From Clostridia bacterium (GTDB lineage: Bacteria; Bacillota; Clostridia; Christensenellales; UBA1242): DNA of 5,382 bases. Shown here piece after piece: positions 1 to 5,382 of this stretch. The notes beneath the pieces were generated by a model that saw only the letters and a program-made list of their open reading frames with translations, was not told where the DNA came from and ran no database searches. The DNA is taken from contig JAFZND010000080.1 of NCBI GenBank assembly GCA_017553065.1, forward strand, positions 1-5,382, in the 5' to 3' direction. The position numbers were made by a program, and so were the translations under genes. Position 1 is the stretch's first letter. Each line of letters begins with the position of its first letter.

Positions 1-1921
1 AAGTCCCTGGATCAGAAATTCCACTTGATTGTCTATCTGCATTATCAATGTAATATACGGTGTATATTCCACCATTTGTGCGTGTTACATAACCAACATT
101 AAGGTCTTGCACGCCAGATTGTGTTTCACCATTAGATGCAAAGTTGGATACATAGTTGCCATTTGCCTTAAGTAATGTGTAACTTGCAGATACATGGTAT
201 TGCAAACCAACAAAATTACCTGCTACAAGGTGTGAATAAACGTCACTAGATGGATTTCTTAAAATGTTGCCATTTGTATTTGCAGCATTGCCATAGTAAT
301 CTGAAATTTCAGTGGCATCGCCAACAAATCCACCAATATGTGTGCTACCTACAACATTACCTGCAATTTGTGCATATTTAATACGCGAATCGCCAACAAT
401 TTTACCTACAATACCACCAACATATGCGGTTGAAACTGTGTTTATATTTACATTTGCAAGAACAGAGTTTGCCACAACGCCATTTGCAAAACCTACAAGG
501 CCACCAATTGATGTGCCTAATGCCACTATGTCGCCATAGTATACTCCGCCATTTGCTTGTGTATGACTAATACTATATGGTTGATTTGTAATTTCACGAG
601 TTACATAGCTATATGCTGAACTATTTTGTAATGGCTCAACATTGTCAAATAATTGATATTCGCCATAACCAACAAGACCACCAACATTGCTGTGTGCATA
701 AATGCCTGTGTTGAAATAGCTATATTTATCTTCTCTATTGATAAATTGAACTTTAGTGTCAACTATTTTACCTTTTAATTCTTGTGTTCCATTTAATACG
801 TATGTGTGAACACCGGTAACAAATCTATGTGCACTGCGAGCGTACACATTTAGTCCAACTACACCACCAACATTGTCGTTAGCACGAATATTTACATGTG
901 CAATGTTATCTGCGATTGTTGCATAGTTAATGCCGGCAATACCGCCAACATTATTGTAGCCCACAAGATAACTTTGTGCATAAGCGCCTTGAATAAGGAT
1001 ATTACCCGAATCAATTGCTAAGTTGTTTAAGCCAACCACGCCACCAACTGCACTATCTTCATTTGATAAGAAGAATTCGCCATTGCATGAGTACTCATTG
1101 AATGTGGTCTCTACATTATATTCACCAAATTTAATTGATGATGAATCAAATTCAATACTTCCGGTACCTGTAGTAACTGTAGCTAATCTTTCACTAATAA
1201 TGTTTCCATCAAGGTTCAAACTGCGCATAAAATCTTCAAGCTCTAAGCTTGTCATTCTAGTGTTTGTACCAGCAACACCACCTGCAAGAACAGGTGCAGC
1301 AAATGTGTCGTTTGCAAATAATTGCACTTTGGTAATTGCATTAGTTACATAACCCAAGTTAAGACCAACTATACCACCAAGGAAAGTTGTGTGCTCTGTA
1401 GTGGTATAATCGCGAACTACAACACCATTTTGTGGTGCCATATACCCACTTACACTGTTTATGTATTCACCATTTGCTGTTGGATGTAATGTATTAGAAA
1501 TTACTTCTACATTACCAATGTAACCATAGTTAATACCAGCAATACCACCAACAAACACATTGTCACCAGTAAGGTCATAATTTACTCTTATTAAAAAGTC
1601 GTATAACTTCAAATCTTCAATTACACCTTTGTTTACTGCAAACAAACCTACTGCTGTATCTGGCAATTGAGATGCCCCACCAGTAGAACGTGTGTTTACT
1701 ATACGCATATTATGAATGCCATAATATTTGCCTTCATATTCACCACTCAAATATCCTGTAAATGGATCTTCGTGTGAACCAAATGCAATCCATGAGCCAT
1801 CTGTTTGATATGCAGATAGGTAAATATCTGCACCTAATCTATAGTAACTACTCAAAGAATTGCTAATTTTTAGTAATTGTTGTGGAGTTGTTACAATAAA
1901 TGCAGTTTCGTAACTTAATCC
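1..1921 (-). other. Probable right-handed beta-helix region with GLUG motifs, residues ~988-1627
   Basis: The segment opens with a block typical of proteins with GLUG repeats: ETAFIVTTPQQLLKIS, then YYRLGADIYLSAY, GSWIAFG, DPFTGYLSGEYEGKYYGI, HNMRIVN and VGLFAVNKGVIEDLKL. In such proteins this block corresponds to a Y-x-L-x-x-D-I-x-L, W-x-x-I-G, F-x-G and vGLF series that caps a parallel beta-helix. Ten GLUG-type units follow, then Asn/Gly/Tyr-rich sequence with a weak GNFVGLQ at about 1556-1561. The region is still going at the window edge, so its end and any C-terminal domain are unknown. The fold assignment is inference from motif pattern. Confidence 0.75.
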
Positions 1922-4882
1922 ATCATTTACCTTAATGGAAAATTCATAAGGAATTGCACCACCATCTAATGGATAAAGAATAAAGTTTTGAACTGATAAA
2001 TCTGTAGGTGGCACATGTACTAATGTAACAACCACATTTTTATTCTTGTTATCTACTGCAAAATTAAAGTAATCATTCGCGTATAATGTTACACCATCAG
2101 TTGTAGACAATTCACGCAAATTTGTTGTATTTGCATCACCAAGACCAAGTAAAATGGTATCATTTAATATTTGCCTATCTGTTGGTGATACATTAAATCT
2201 AAAGTTTTGAATATTACCATCTTGATAATTTCCATCACTACCCACTAGGTCATTTGTATTGTATTCAACCTTTCTATTTGAAAGATTTGTAGTGATATTA
2301 TCTGTTTTTACTGCATTTCTTGATGTGATAACTACACTATTTGTTACTCTCACATCAAATGATTCAGTCATGTTCACATAAGTGCGTGTGTATGAAATAT
2401 ATACTGAGAATGTGTAGTTATTGTTTGAATTTGACTTAATCCATGTCCACACTTCAAATGTGCCATCATATGCACCACCCTCTGTTACTCTGCCTGGTCT
2501 TATGTACACTTTAAAATCATTACGCCACTCATATTCATAAGTGTCTCCAACTACAATTACCTTATTTAAATTATAGAATGATCCACCATAATATGTGTTA
2601 AATGTGTAAATTCCATTGTAATCACTTGGTGCAGGAGTTGGTGTTACGATAACTGTATGTGTTGTAACATCTTCGTATCCTTCCATTGAAATAGAATCTT
2701 TGGCGTAAATCAAAGGAACAACAGATTTATTAATTTCTAATGATTCAACCACTCTTTCTATATGAATCAAAAAGTTAAATGTAAAACTTGTGCCATCATA
2801 TGTGTTATTGAATTCAAACACAACTTCTGTATCAGCAGTAAATGAACGTGCAATTACAGAAATTCCTTCTTGAGGCACTTGAATATATGTAGTGTCATAG
2901 GAAATAACTTCCATAGTCATGCCTTCTGGAAGTAACACATTTATGTTGTCGTATGAAACACCATCAATAACAACAGCGCCCACAATTTGTGTATCGTTAA
3001 TTACATACACTTCGTTTGTTTCGTCAGTCACAAAATATTCTGTGCCGCCAAACATGAATGATGTGTTTGTTTCGTCTGTATGTGTGTACACACGCGAAAC
3101 AGCGCTTGCTGTGTAGCCATTAGGTGCAGTTACACTAATTGTTACAGCACCAATTTTTGTAGAATCTTCTGCAGACAATGTAATTGTTTCATTTACAGTG
3201 TCGTAAATAACTTTCACAATATCTGTATCGCTACTTACCACTTTTAAATCTAGTACGCTTAGTACTGGTGTAGATGTGCCAAACAACTCTTCTTTTGTTA
3301 GTGTACGAACATTGCCTTTTGCAATTGTTGTACTTGGCATAGATACAGTAACGTCACTAGTTACTAGCACAATGCTATGCTTATCTGCATGAGCATTGTA
3401 ACTAAATGCGTCTTCAAATACCACACTTTCTGCCACAAGAATGTAATTCTCGCTATAAAGTGTTGCATCAAACACATAATTTATGAATAATTTTTCACCA
3501 TGTTTTACAGGTGTATTTGCATACACACGCTCTAAGTTTCCGCCTACATAATGATAAATACGAATACTCTTTTCAATATTTTCTACTTTTTCGTGTGTAG
3601 ATTTGTCTGCAACATACACGTATGCATATTGATTTACAAGTTTACCATTGCTATTGGTAATAGATAATGTTATACTTGTACCCACCATACTTTTGTAACT
3701 TGTAAATAATGTAATAGCATCCACTCCATCAGTATCAGTAAGTGCATTTACAAACTTCAAATCAGATGGATAACTATTCACTTCTACATTCACAGGGATT
3801 TCTATAGGAGCAAAAACGCCCTCGTATCCCTTGCGGTATACAAGAAGTGTAATAACATCACTACCAACACCACGGCCCTCACTAAGTGTAAATGTACCTG
3901 TGGTATTTTTGCGTGCAGACACATAATTTAGGTCTGTAACGCTAGTGTTTGATTTGTTCATGTTGCGTGCGCGCAAAGTATATGAGCTCTCTGTTGACAC
4001 AATGCTAATGCCATCTTTGAATACATCTAGCACTTTTGCAATGCTTGTGTTTGTATCGCTATCTGCATTAGACAAACTTACATTGTACATATATTCATTG
4101 CCAACATATATTTTTTGCACATCGCTTGTCACATCGTCAGTTGTGGTTGCTTTTATGGTAAAGTTGTCTGCAGTAACATTATCTAGCACTGTTACACTTG
4201 CTTCTGCAGGTGTTACTTCTTTGTTTGTTGCACTTGTTGCTTGCAAAATAAAACCAGTCAAGGAATTATCTGTAACTGTAATTACATTGCCATCAATTGC
4301 AACACCTTGTGTGATTTGTTCTTTTGTTACACTATCTAATGCACGCAAAACAACGTCACGCTCAGTTGTGTTATATGGGGTAAATTTTACGAAGCTAGAG
4401 CCATCATACAATTTTGCAGTAACATCTGTTGCCACGCCACGAATGATAGGCATAGTTGTGTACGCAAGTTCCAAGGAATCAACTTTGCGAGTAATTTGAA
4501 CATCCACATTCTTACTTCTAATGCCACTATTGCCACCTTCAACTGTGCTTACCTTAATTGTTACACGGCCGGTGTTGAGCATTTTGAATTTCATTGTGGA
4601 AGTTGCGCCATTTACTTGAGCATCTGCTGCAGGTGCCAAAACATTTGTGTTTGATACTTCAAAGTTTACTGCAGTATTCACATCCTTACTCTTCACGCCA
4701 GTTACAGTAGCACTAATATCAAAATAGTTCTCGCTGTCATCATCGCTGTACTCTTTTGTTAGCGAATATGTAGAAAGACTAAGGTCCATATTTTTGTATG
4801 GATCTTTGCTACATGCACTAAATGCAAGAGTTGCCGAGAATAAAACCAATAGTATTAGATAAAACTTTTTCCCAATTTTCAT
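1..4882 (-). CDS. Giant surface lipoprotein with Ig-like stalk and GLUG-repeat beta-helix (C-terminus cut by window edge)
   Basis: I translated this frame codon by codon: it is open from ATG 4882 to the left edge, 1,627 residues with no stop. The N-terminus (MKIGKKFYLILLVLFSATLA) leads to a lipobox ending at Cys24, so the protein should be exported and lipid-anchored on the outer face of the membrane. Residues about 34-987 are Thr/Val/Asn/Ser-rich beta-strand modules resembling bacterial Ig-like (BIG2) domains. Residues about 988-1110 match the lead-in block common before GLUG repeats (ETAFIVTTPQQLLKIS, YYRLGADIYL, PFTGYLSGEYEG, VGLFAVNKGVIEDL). At least ten GLUG-type motifs of the form VGGIAGIN or IGGLVGF follow to about residue 1530. 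Only two cysteines occur (24 and 1266). The four tryptophans are all TGG. The start is fixed by the signal peptide and an upstream AAGGA. A SigA-type promoter lies about 85-115 bp upstream of the start. By family analogy the role is adhesion or surface binding; no enzyme motif is visible. A C-terminal anchor, dockerin or further repeats could lie outside the window. Confidence 0.93.
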   Translation of the reverse strand, partial: MKIGKKFYLILLVLFSATLAFSACSKDPYKNMDLSLSTYSLTKEYSDDDSENYFDISATVTGVKSKDVNTAVNFEVSNTNVLAPAADAQVNGATSTMKFKMLNTGRVTIKVSTVEGGNSGIRSKNVDVQITRKVDSLELAYTTMPIIRGVATDVTAKLYDGSSFVKFTPYNTTERDVVLRALDSVTKEQITQGVAIDGNVITVTDNSLTGFILQATSATNKEVTPAEASVTVLDNVTADNFTIKATTTDDVTSDVQKIYVGNEYMYNVSLSNADSDTNTSIAKVLDVFKDGISIVSTESSYTLRARNMNKSNTSVTDLNYVSARKNTTGTFTLSEGRGVGSDVITLLVYRKGYEGVFAPIEIPVNVEVNSYPSDLKFVNALTDTDGVDAITLFTSYKSMVGTSITLSITNSNGKLVNQYAYVYVADKSTHEKVENIEKSIRIYHYVGGNLERVYANTPVKHGEKLFINYVFDATLYSENYILVAESVVFEDAFSYNAHADKHSIVLVTSDVTVSMPSTTIAKGNVRTLTKEELFGTSTPVLSVLDLKVVSSDTDIVKVIYDTVNETITLSAEDSTKIGAVTISVTAPNGYTASAVSRVYTHTDETNTSFMFGGTEYFVTDETNEVYVINDTQIVGAVVIDGVSYDNINVLLPEGMTMEVISYDTTYIQVPQEGISVIARSFTADTEVVFEFNNTYDGTSFTFNFLIHIERVVESLEINKSVVPLIYAKDSISMEGYEDVTTHTVIVTPTPAPSDYNGIYTFNTYYGGSFYNLNKVIVVGDTYEYEWRNDFKVYIRPGRVTEGGAYDGTFEVWTWIKSNSNNNYTFSVYISYTRTYVNMTESFDVRVTNSVVITSRNAVKTDNITTNLSNRKVEYNTNDLVGSDGNYQDGNIQNFRFNVSPTDRQILNDTILLGLGDANTTNLRELSTTDGVTLYANDYFNFAVDNKNKNVVVTLVHVPPTDLSVQNFILYPLDGGAIPYEFSIKVNDGLSYETAFIVTTPQQLLKISNSLSSYYRLGADIYLSAYQTDGSWIAFGSHEDPFTGYLSGEYEGKYYGIHNMRIVNTRSTGGASQLPDTAVGLFAVNKGVIEDLKLYDFLIRVNYDLTGDNVFVGGIAGINYGYIGNVEVISNTLHPTANGEYINSVSGYMAPQNGVVVRDYTTTEHTTFLGGIVGLNLGYVTNAITKVQLFANDTFAAPVLAGGVAGTNTRMTSLELEDFMRSLNLDGNIISERLATVTTGTGSIEFDSSSIKFGEYNVETTFNEYSCNGEFFLSNEDSAVGGVVGLNNLAIDSGNILIQGAYAQSYLVGYNNVGGIAGINYATIADNIAHVNIRANDNVGGVVGLNVYARSAHRFVTGVHTYVLNGTQELKGKIVDTKVQFINREDKYSYFNTGIYAHSNVGGLVGYGEYQLFDNVEPLQNSSAYSYVTREITNQPYSISHTQANGGVYYGDIVALGTSIGGLVGFANGVVANSVLANVNINTVSTAYVGGIVGKIVGDSRIKYAQIAGNVVGSTHIGGFVGDATEISDYYGNAANTNGNILRNPSSDVYSHLVAGNFVGLQYHVSASYTLLKANGNYVSNFASNGETQSGVQDLNVGYVTRTNGGIYTVYYIDNADRQSSGISDPGT
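296..1552 (-). repeat. Ten GLUG-type peptide repeats
   Basis: Units begin at residues 1111 (VGGIAGINYGYI), 1168 (LGGIVGLNLGYV), 1200 (AGGVAGTNT), 1279 (VGGVVGLNN), 1312 (VGGIAGINYATI), 1338 (VGGVVGLNV), 1400 (VGGLVGYGE), 1459 (IGGLVGFANGVV), 1488 (VGGIVGKIVGDS) and 1516 (IGGFVGDATEI). The invariant core is G-G-hydrophobic-hydrophobic/A-G. Close neighbours are 26-33 residues apart, about one or two beta-helix turns. Larger gaps (1111-1168, 1200-1279, 1338-1400, 1400-1459) carry inserted loops of 30-50 residues. On the plus strand the units show as recurring accaccaac-like triplet strings. The match is to the GLUG motif family by pattern, not by a search. Confidence 0.85.
1922..4783 (-). other. 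Region of tandem Ig-like (BIG2-like) beta-sandwich modules, residues ~34-987
   Basis: This 950-residue part of the lipoprotein has alternating Val/Ile/Thr strands and recurring module features: 'VSNTNVL'-type strands, a Gly-x-Val-Thr-Ile-x-Val strand near the module end, and linkers such as VDSLEL and VESLEI that begin the next module. Approximate modules by eye are 34-128, 134-243, 248-373, 376-505, 509-600, 608-707 and 846-987. The first (TGRVTIKVST then VDVQIT) and fifth (SSDTDIVKV, then GAVTISVTAPNGY) are most BIG2-like. A short Pro/Thr linker, TPTPAPS, lies at residues 747-753. It precedes an aromatic-rich block (about 755-845) containing three of the four tryptophans. The likely role is a stalk lifting the distal domain from the cell surface. 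Boundaries are estimates, and several modules are too diverged to name the Ig subfamily. Confidence 0.7.
4811..4882 (-). other. Lipoprotein (type II) signal peptide, lipidated Cys24
   Basis: Residues 1-24 show a basic n-region (K2, K5, K6), a hydrophobic core from about residue 7 to 21, and a lipobox-like AFSAC with Cys24 (TGT, plus-strand 4811-4813). Phe at -3 is less usual than Leu, but Ser at -2 and Ala at -1 fit. The mature protein would start CSKDPYKN, a polar stretch. There is no Asp at +2, which does not matter outside Gram-negative sorting. Cleavage by signal peptidase II after lipidation is inferred from the motif. Confidence 0.9.
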
Positions 4883-4893
4883 AACGCATAATT

Positions 4894-4898
4894 TCCTT
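4894..4898 (-). promoter_or_regulatory. Ribosome binding site for the lipoprotein gene
   Basis: The minus strand reads AAGGA, ending 11 nt before the ATG at 4882 (10 nt if the following A is counted). This is slightly long spacing. A second ATG, out of frame at 4889-4887, sits only 4 nt after the same AAGGA. The start at 4882 is still preferred because only it gives the long frame with a signal peptide. Confidence 0.65.
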
Positions 4899-4967
4899 GA
4901 TATTATGTTCTGAAATTTCGCATAAATTATTTAAAATAATATTATTAAAATTTCATTAGTCACAATT

Positions 4968-4997
4968 ATTCTACCCCTTCGCGCGTGTGTGTGTCAA
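4968..4997 (-). promoter_or_regulatory. SigA-type promoter for the lipoprotein gene
   Basis: On the minus strand there is a perfect -35 TTGACA (4997-4992), an 18-bp spacer, and a -10 TAGAAT (4973-4968; 5 of 6 to TATAAT). The predicted start is near 4961, leaving a 5' leader of about 79 nt. The spacer is unusually GC-rich and alternating (CACACGCGCG type) in otherwise AT-rich surroundings. No better pair lies closer to the gene. Confidence 0.75.
4980..4994. other. 15-bp alternating purine-pyrimidine tract inside the promoter
   Basis: The plus strand reads cgcgcgtgtgtgtgt with strict purine-pyrimidine alternation. It fills most of the -10/-35 spacer and runs into the -35 box. Such tracts can adopt left-handed (Z) DNA under negative supercoiling. 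Whether this one does so is inference. A second partly alternating stretch lies at 5030-5055, containing the perfect 10-bp palindrome catgcgcatg (5044-5053). Confidence 0.5.
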
Positions 4998-5079
4998 ATA
5001 TTTTATAATTATATATGAAATAATTTTGCTTGTACGCACACACCATGCGCATGCGAAAATTGGCACAATTTTATTAATA

Positions 5080-5105
5080 TTTTTTGGTTATTTTAACCAA
5101 ATATT
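5080..5105. repeat. 26-bp direct repeat, copy 1, containing a 19-bp palindrome
   Basis: This copy is identical to 5140-5165. It contains the inverted repeat TTTGGTTA-TTT-TAACCAAA at 5083-5101 (8-bp arms, 3-bp spacer). The arms have two G:C pairs each in an A/T background. It sits about 85 bp upstream of the -35 of the lipoprotein promoter. The form is that of a dimeric-regulator operator. I do not recognise a known regulator consensus. Confidence 0.8.
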
Positions 5106-5110
5106 TTAAA

Positions 5111-5125
5111 AGCAATTTTATTGCT
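5111..5125. repeat. Small inverted repeat between the two direct repeats
   Basis: AGCAAT-TTT-ATTGCT has 6-bp arms and a 3-bp TTT spacer. It has the same arm-TTT-arm layout as the two flanking palindromes but a different arm sequence. Its centre (5118) is 26 bp from the centre of copy 1 (5092) and 34 bp from that of copy 2 (5152). It may be a binding site or chance in AT-rich DNA. Confidence 0.45.
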
Positions 5126-5139
5126 ATTTTATGCGTAAT

Positions 5140-5165
5140 TTTTTTGGTTATTTTAACCAAATATT
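5140..5165. repeat. 26-bp direct repeat, copy 2, containing a 19-bp palindrome
   Basis: This is an exact copy of 5080-5105, offset by 60 bp, with the palindrome TTTGGTTA-TTT-TAACCAAA at 5143-5161. Similarity continues weakly past the repeat (5167-5169 match 5107-5109). A minus-strand TATAAT (5168-5163) overlaps the right edge of the repeat, so a bound protein could block or modulate that candidate promoter. Copy 1 has TAAAAT at the equivalent place. Confidence 0.8.
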
Positions 5166-5191
5166 ATAAGGGTAATTTTAATATGTTTTAA
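5163..5191 (-). promoter_or_regulatory. Candidate weak distal promoter abutting palindrome copy 2
   Basis: The minus strand has a perfect -10 TATAAT (5168-5163), 17 bp from a weak -35 TTAAAA (5191-5186; 4 of 6 to TTGACA). Transcription from it would run through both palindromes toward the lipoprotein gene with a leader of about 270 nt. In DNA this AT-rich such boxes arise by chance, so confidence is low. Confidence 0.25.
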
Positions 5192-5247
5192 TGCATAAAT
5201 TTTTAAAATATTTAATTAAAAATATGACATAATTATGCACCAAAGCA

Positions 5248-5284
5248 CACAAAAAAGAAGAGCAAAACGCTCTTCTTTTTTGTG
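5248..5284 (-). terminator. Intrinsic terminator of the upstream gene
   Basis: A perfect 16-bp stem (5248-5263 pairing with 5269-5284) closes a 5-nt loop. The inner 7 bp are GAAGAGC/GCTCTTC, followed by six A:T pairs that give a T-run on either strand. On the minus strand it begins 19 nt after the stop of the gene ending at 5304. Because the A-run and T-run are symmetrical it should work in both directions. It separates that gene from the lipoprotein gene. Confidence 0.9.
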
Positions 5285-5303
5285 GTTTAAAAACACTATA
5301 CAA

Positions 5304-5382
5304 TTATGCTTTCCAGAATCCTCTGTATTTTATAGTATATTTATATCCTGCAATACCACTACCAGATGGAGTGTTCCAAGAA
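5304..5382 (-). CDS. C-terminal end of an unidentified protein (5' part outside window)
   Basis: The minus-strand frame enters from the right edge and ends at TAA (5306-5304). It encodes 25 visible residues, starting SWNTPSGSGIAGYKYTIKYR and ending GFWKA. The tail is rich in Gly, Ser, aromatic residues and Lys, with alternating Y-K-Y-T-I-K-Y residues that look like a beta-strand. Support for it being a real gene end is the intrinsic terminator 19 nt downstream on the same strand and TGG-coded tryptophans as in its neighbour. The composition would fit an extracellular or surface beta-domain, but 25 residues are too few to name a family. Confidence 0.7.
   Translation of the reverse strand, partial: SWNTPSGSGIAGYKYTIKYRGFWKA

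Larger units (their letters stand above)
4883..5303. other. Intergenic regulatory region (421 bp) without a gene
   Basis: No coding frame with a ribosome binding site is apparent on either strand; the frames I examined are short. From right to left the region holds an intrinsic terminator (5248-5284), an AT-rich stretch (5171-5247) where I see only a possible weak -35, the paired 26-bp repeats with their palindromes (5080-5165), GC-alternating patches (5030-5055 and 4980-4994), and the SigA-type promoter (4968-4997). The leader before the lipoprotein start contains two perfect short palindromes, AATAATATTATT (4935-4946) and GAAATTTC (4912-4919). No riboswitch or tRNA fold was recognised in it. 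Confidence 0.7.

Noticed and set aside
312..539. Plus-strand open frame of 75 codons rich in Pro and Thr
   Set aside because: It is a shadow of the GLUG repeats: Gly codons (GGT/GGC) read antisense as ACC/GCC give the Pro/Thr/Ala strings.
1023..1352. Plus-strand open frame of 109 codons
   Set aside because: It is antisense to GLUG units 3-4 and the loop between them, with no initiation signal or recognisable domain.
2919..3116. Plus-strand open frame of 65 codons
   Set aside because: It is antisense to an Ig-like module, with no ribosome binding site and no recognisable product.
3945..4499. Plus-strand open frame of 184 codons
   Set aside because: It lies wholly antisense to the lipoprotein frame. 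It has no convincing ribosome binding site, and its Ser/Thr/Val-rich composition is the mirror of the Thr/Val/Asn codons opposite.
1..4882. Mollicute genetic code (TGA as Trp)
   Set aside because: All four tryptophans in the frame are TGG and no in-frame TGA occurs in 1,627 codons, so there is no sign of recoding.
4811..4882. Bacteroidota origin suggested by a lipoprotein start ending ACSKDP
   Set aside because: A Shine-Dalgarno sequence and a TTGACA/TAGAAT promoter are present. Bacteroidota typically lack the first and use a different promoter consensus. The call remains an inference.
5008..5036. Minus-strand TATAAT at 5013-5008 as a promoter
   Set aside because: No acceptable -35 box is found at 16-18 bp (best is CGTACA, 3 of 6). 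The nearby TTGACA-TAGAAT pair is much better.
5083..5101. Palindrome as an intrinsic terminator
   Set aside because: The stem is mostly A:T with only two G:C pairs, and there is no T-run after it in the minus-strand direction. A real terminator already lies at 5248-5284.
5080..5165. CRISPR-like array
   Set aside because: There are only two repeats, the 34-bp interval contains another palindrome, the DNA is very AT-rich, and no cas gene is nearby. The operator interpretation fits better.

Overview
The window is AT-rich bacterial DNA, and the intergenic part is more AT-rich still. It is dominated by one very large minus-strand reading frame. That frame runs without a stop from an ATG at 4882 to the left edge, giving 1,627 residues with the C-terminus outside the window. 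The frame uses TGG for tryptophan and has no in-frame TGA, so the standard bacterial code fits. A Shine-Dalgarno sequence, a SigA-type promoter (TTGACA-18-TAGAAT), a lipoprotein signal and an A/T-rich intrinsic terminator together suggest a low-GC Gram-positive bacterium (Bacillota, probably Clostridia). This placement is inference; no taxonomic marker gene is present.

Layout from right to left, following transcription. At 5304-5382 is the last 25 codons of an unidentified minus-strand gene. A strong symmetrical intrinsic terminator follows at 5248-5284. A gene-free stretch of about 420 bp (4883-5303) comes next. It holds two identical 26-bp direct repeats exactly 60 bp apart, each containing a 19-bp palindrome, with a third smaller palindrome between them. 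A candidate weak promoter abuts the right-hand repeat. A clear SigA-type promoter follows at 4968-4997, then a leader of about 80 nt and a ribosome binding site. The rest of the window is the giant gene.

The giant protein has four parts: a lipoprotein signal peptide with acylated Cys24; roughly 950 residues of beta-rich, Ig-like (BIG2-like) modules; a junction block of the type that precedes GLUG repeats; and at least 10 GLUG-type motifs in a probable right-handed beta-helix continuing past the left edge. The inferred design is a membrane-anchored, surface-exposed stalk carrying a beta-helix tip, plausible for adhesion or glycan/matrix contact. No catalytic motif was recognised. The two genes share a strand but are separated by a terminator and a promoter, so they look like separate transcription units. 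The most unusual element is the repeat/palindrome array upstream of the surface-protein gene, which looks like a binding site for an unknown regulator.
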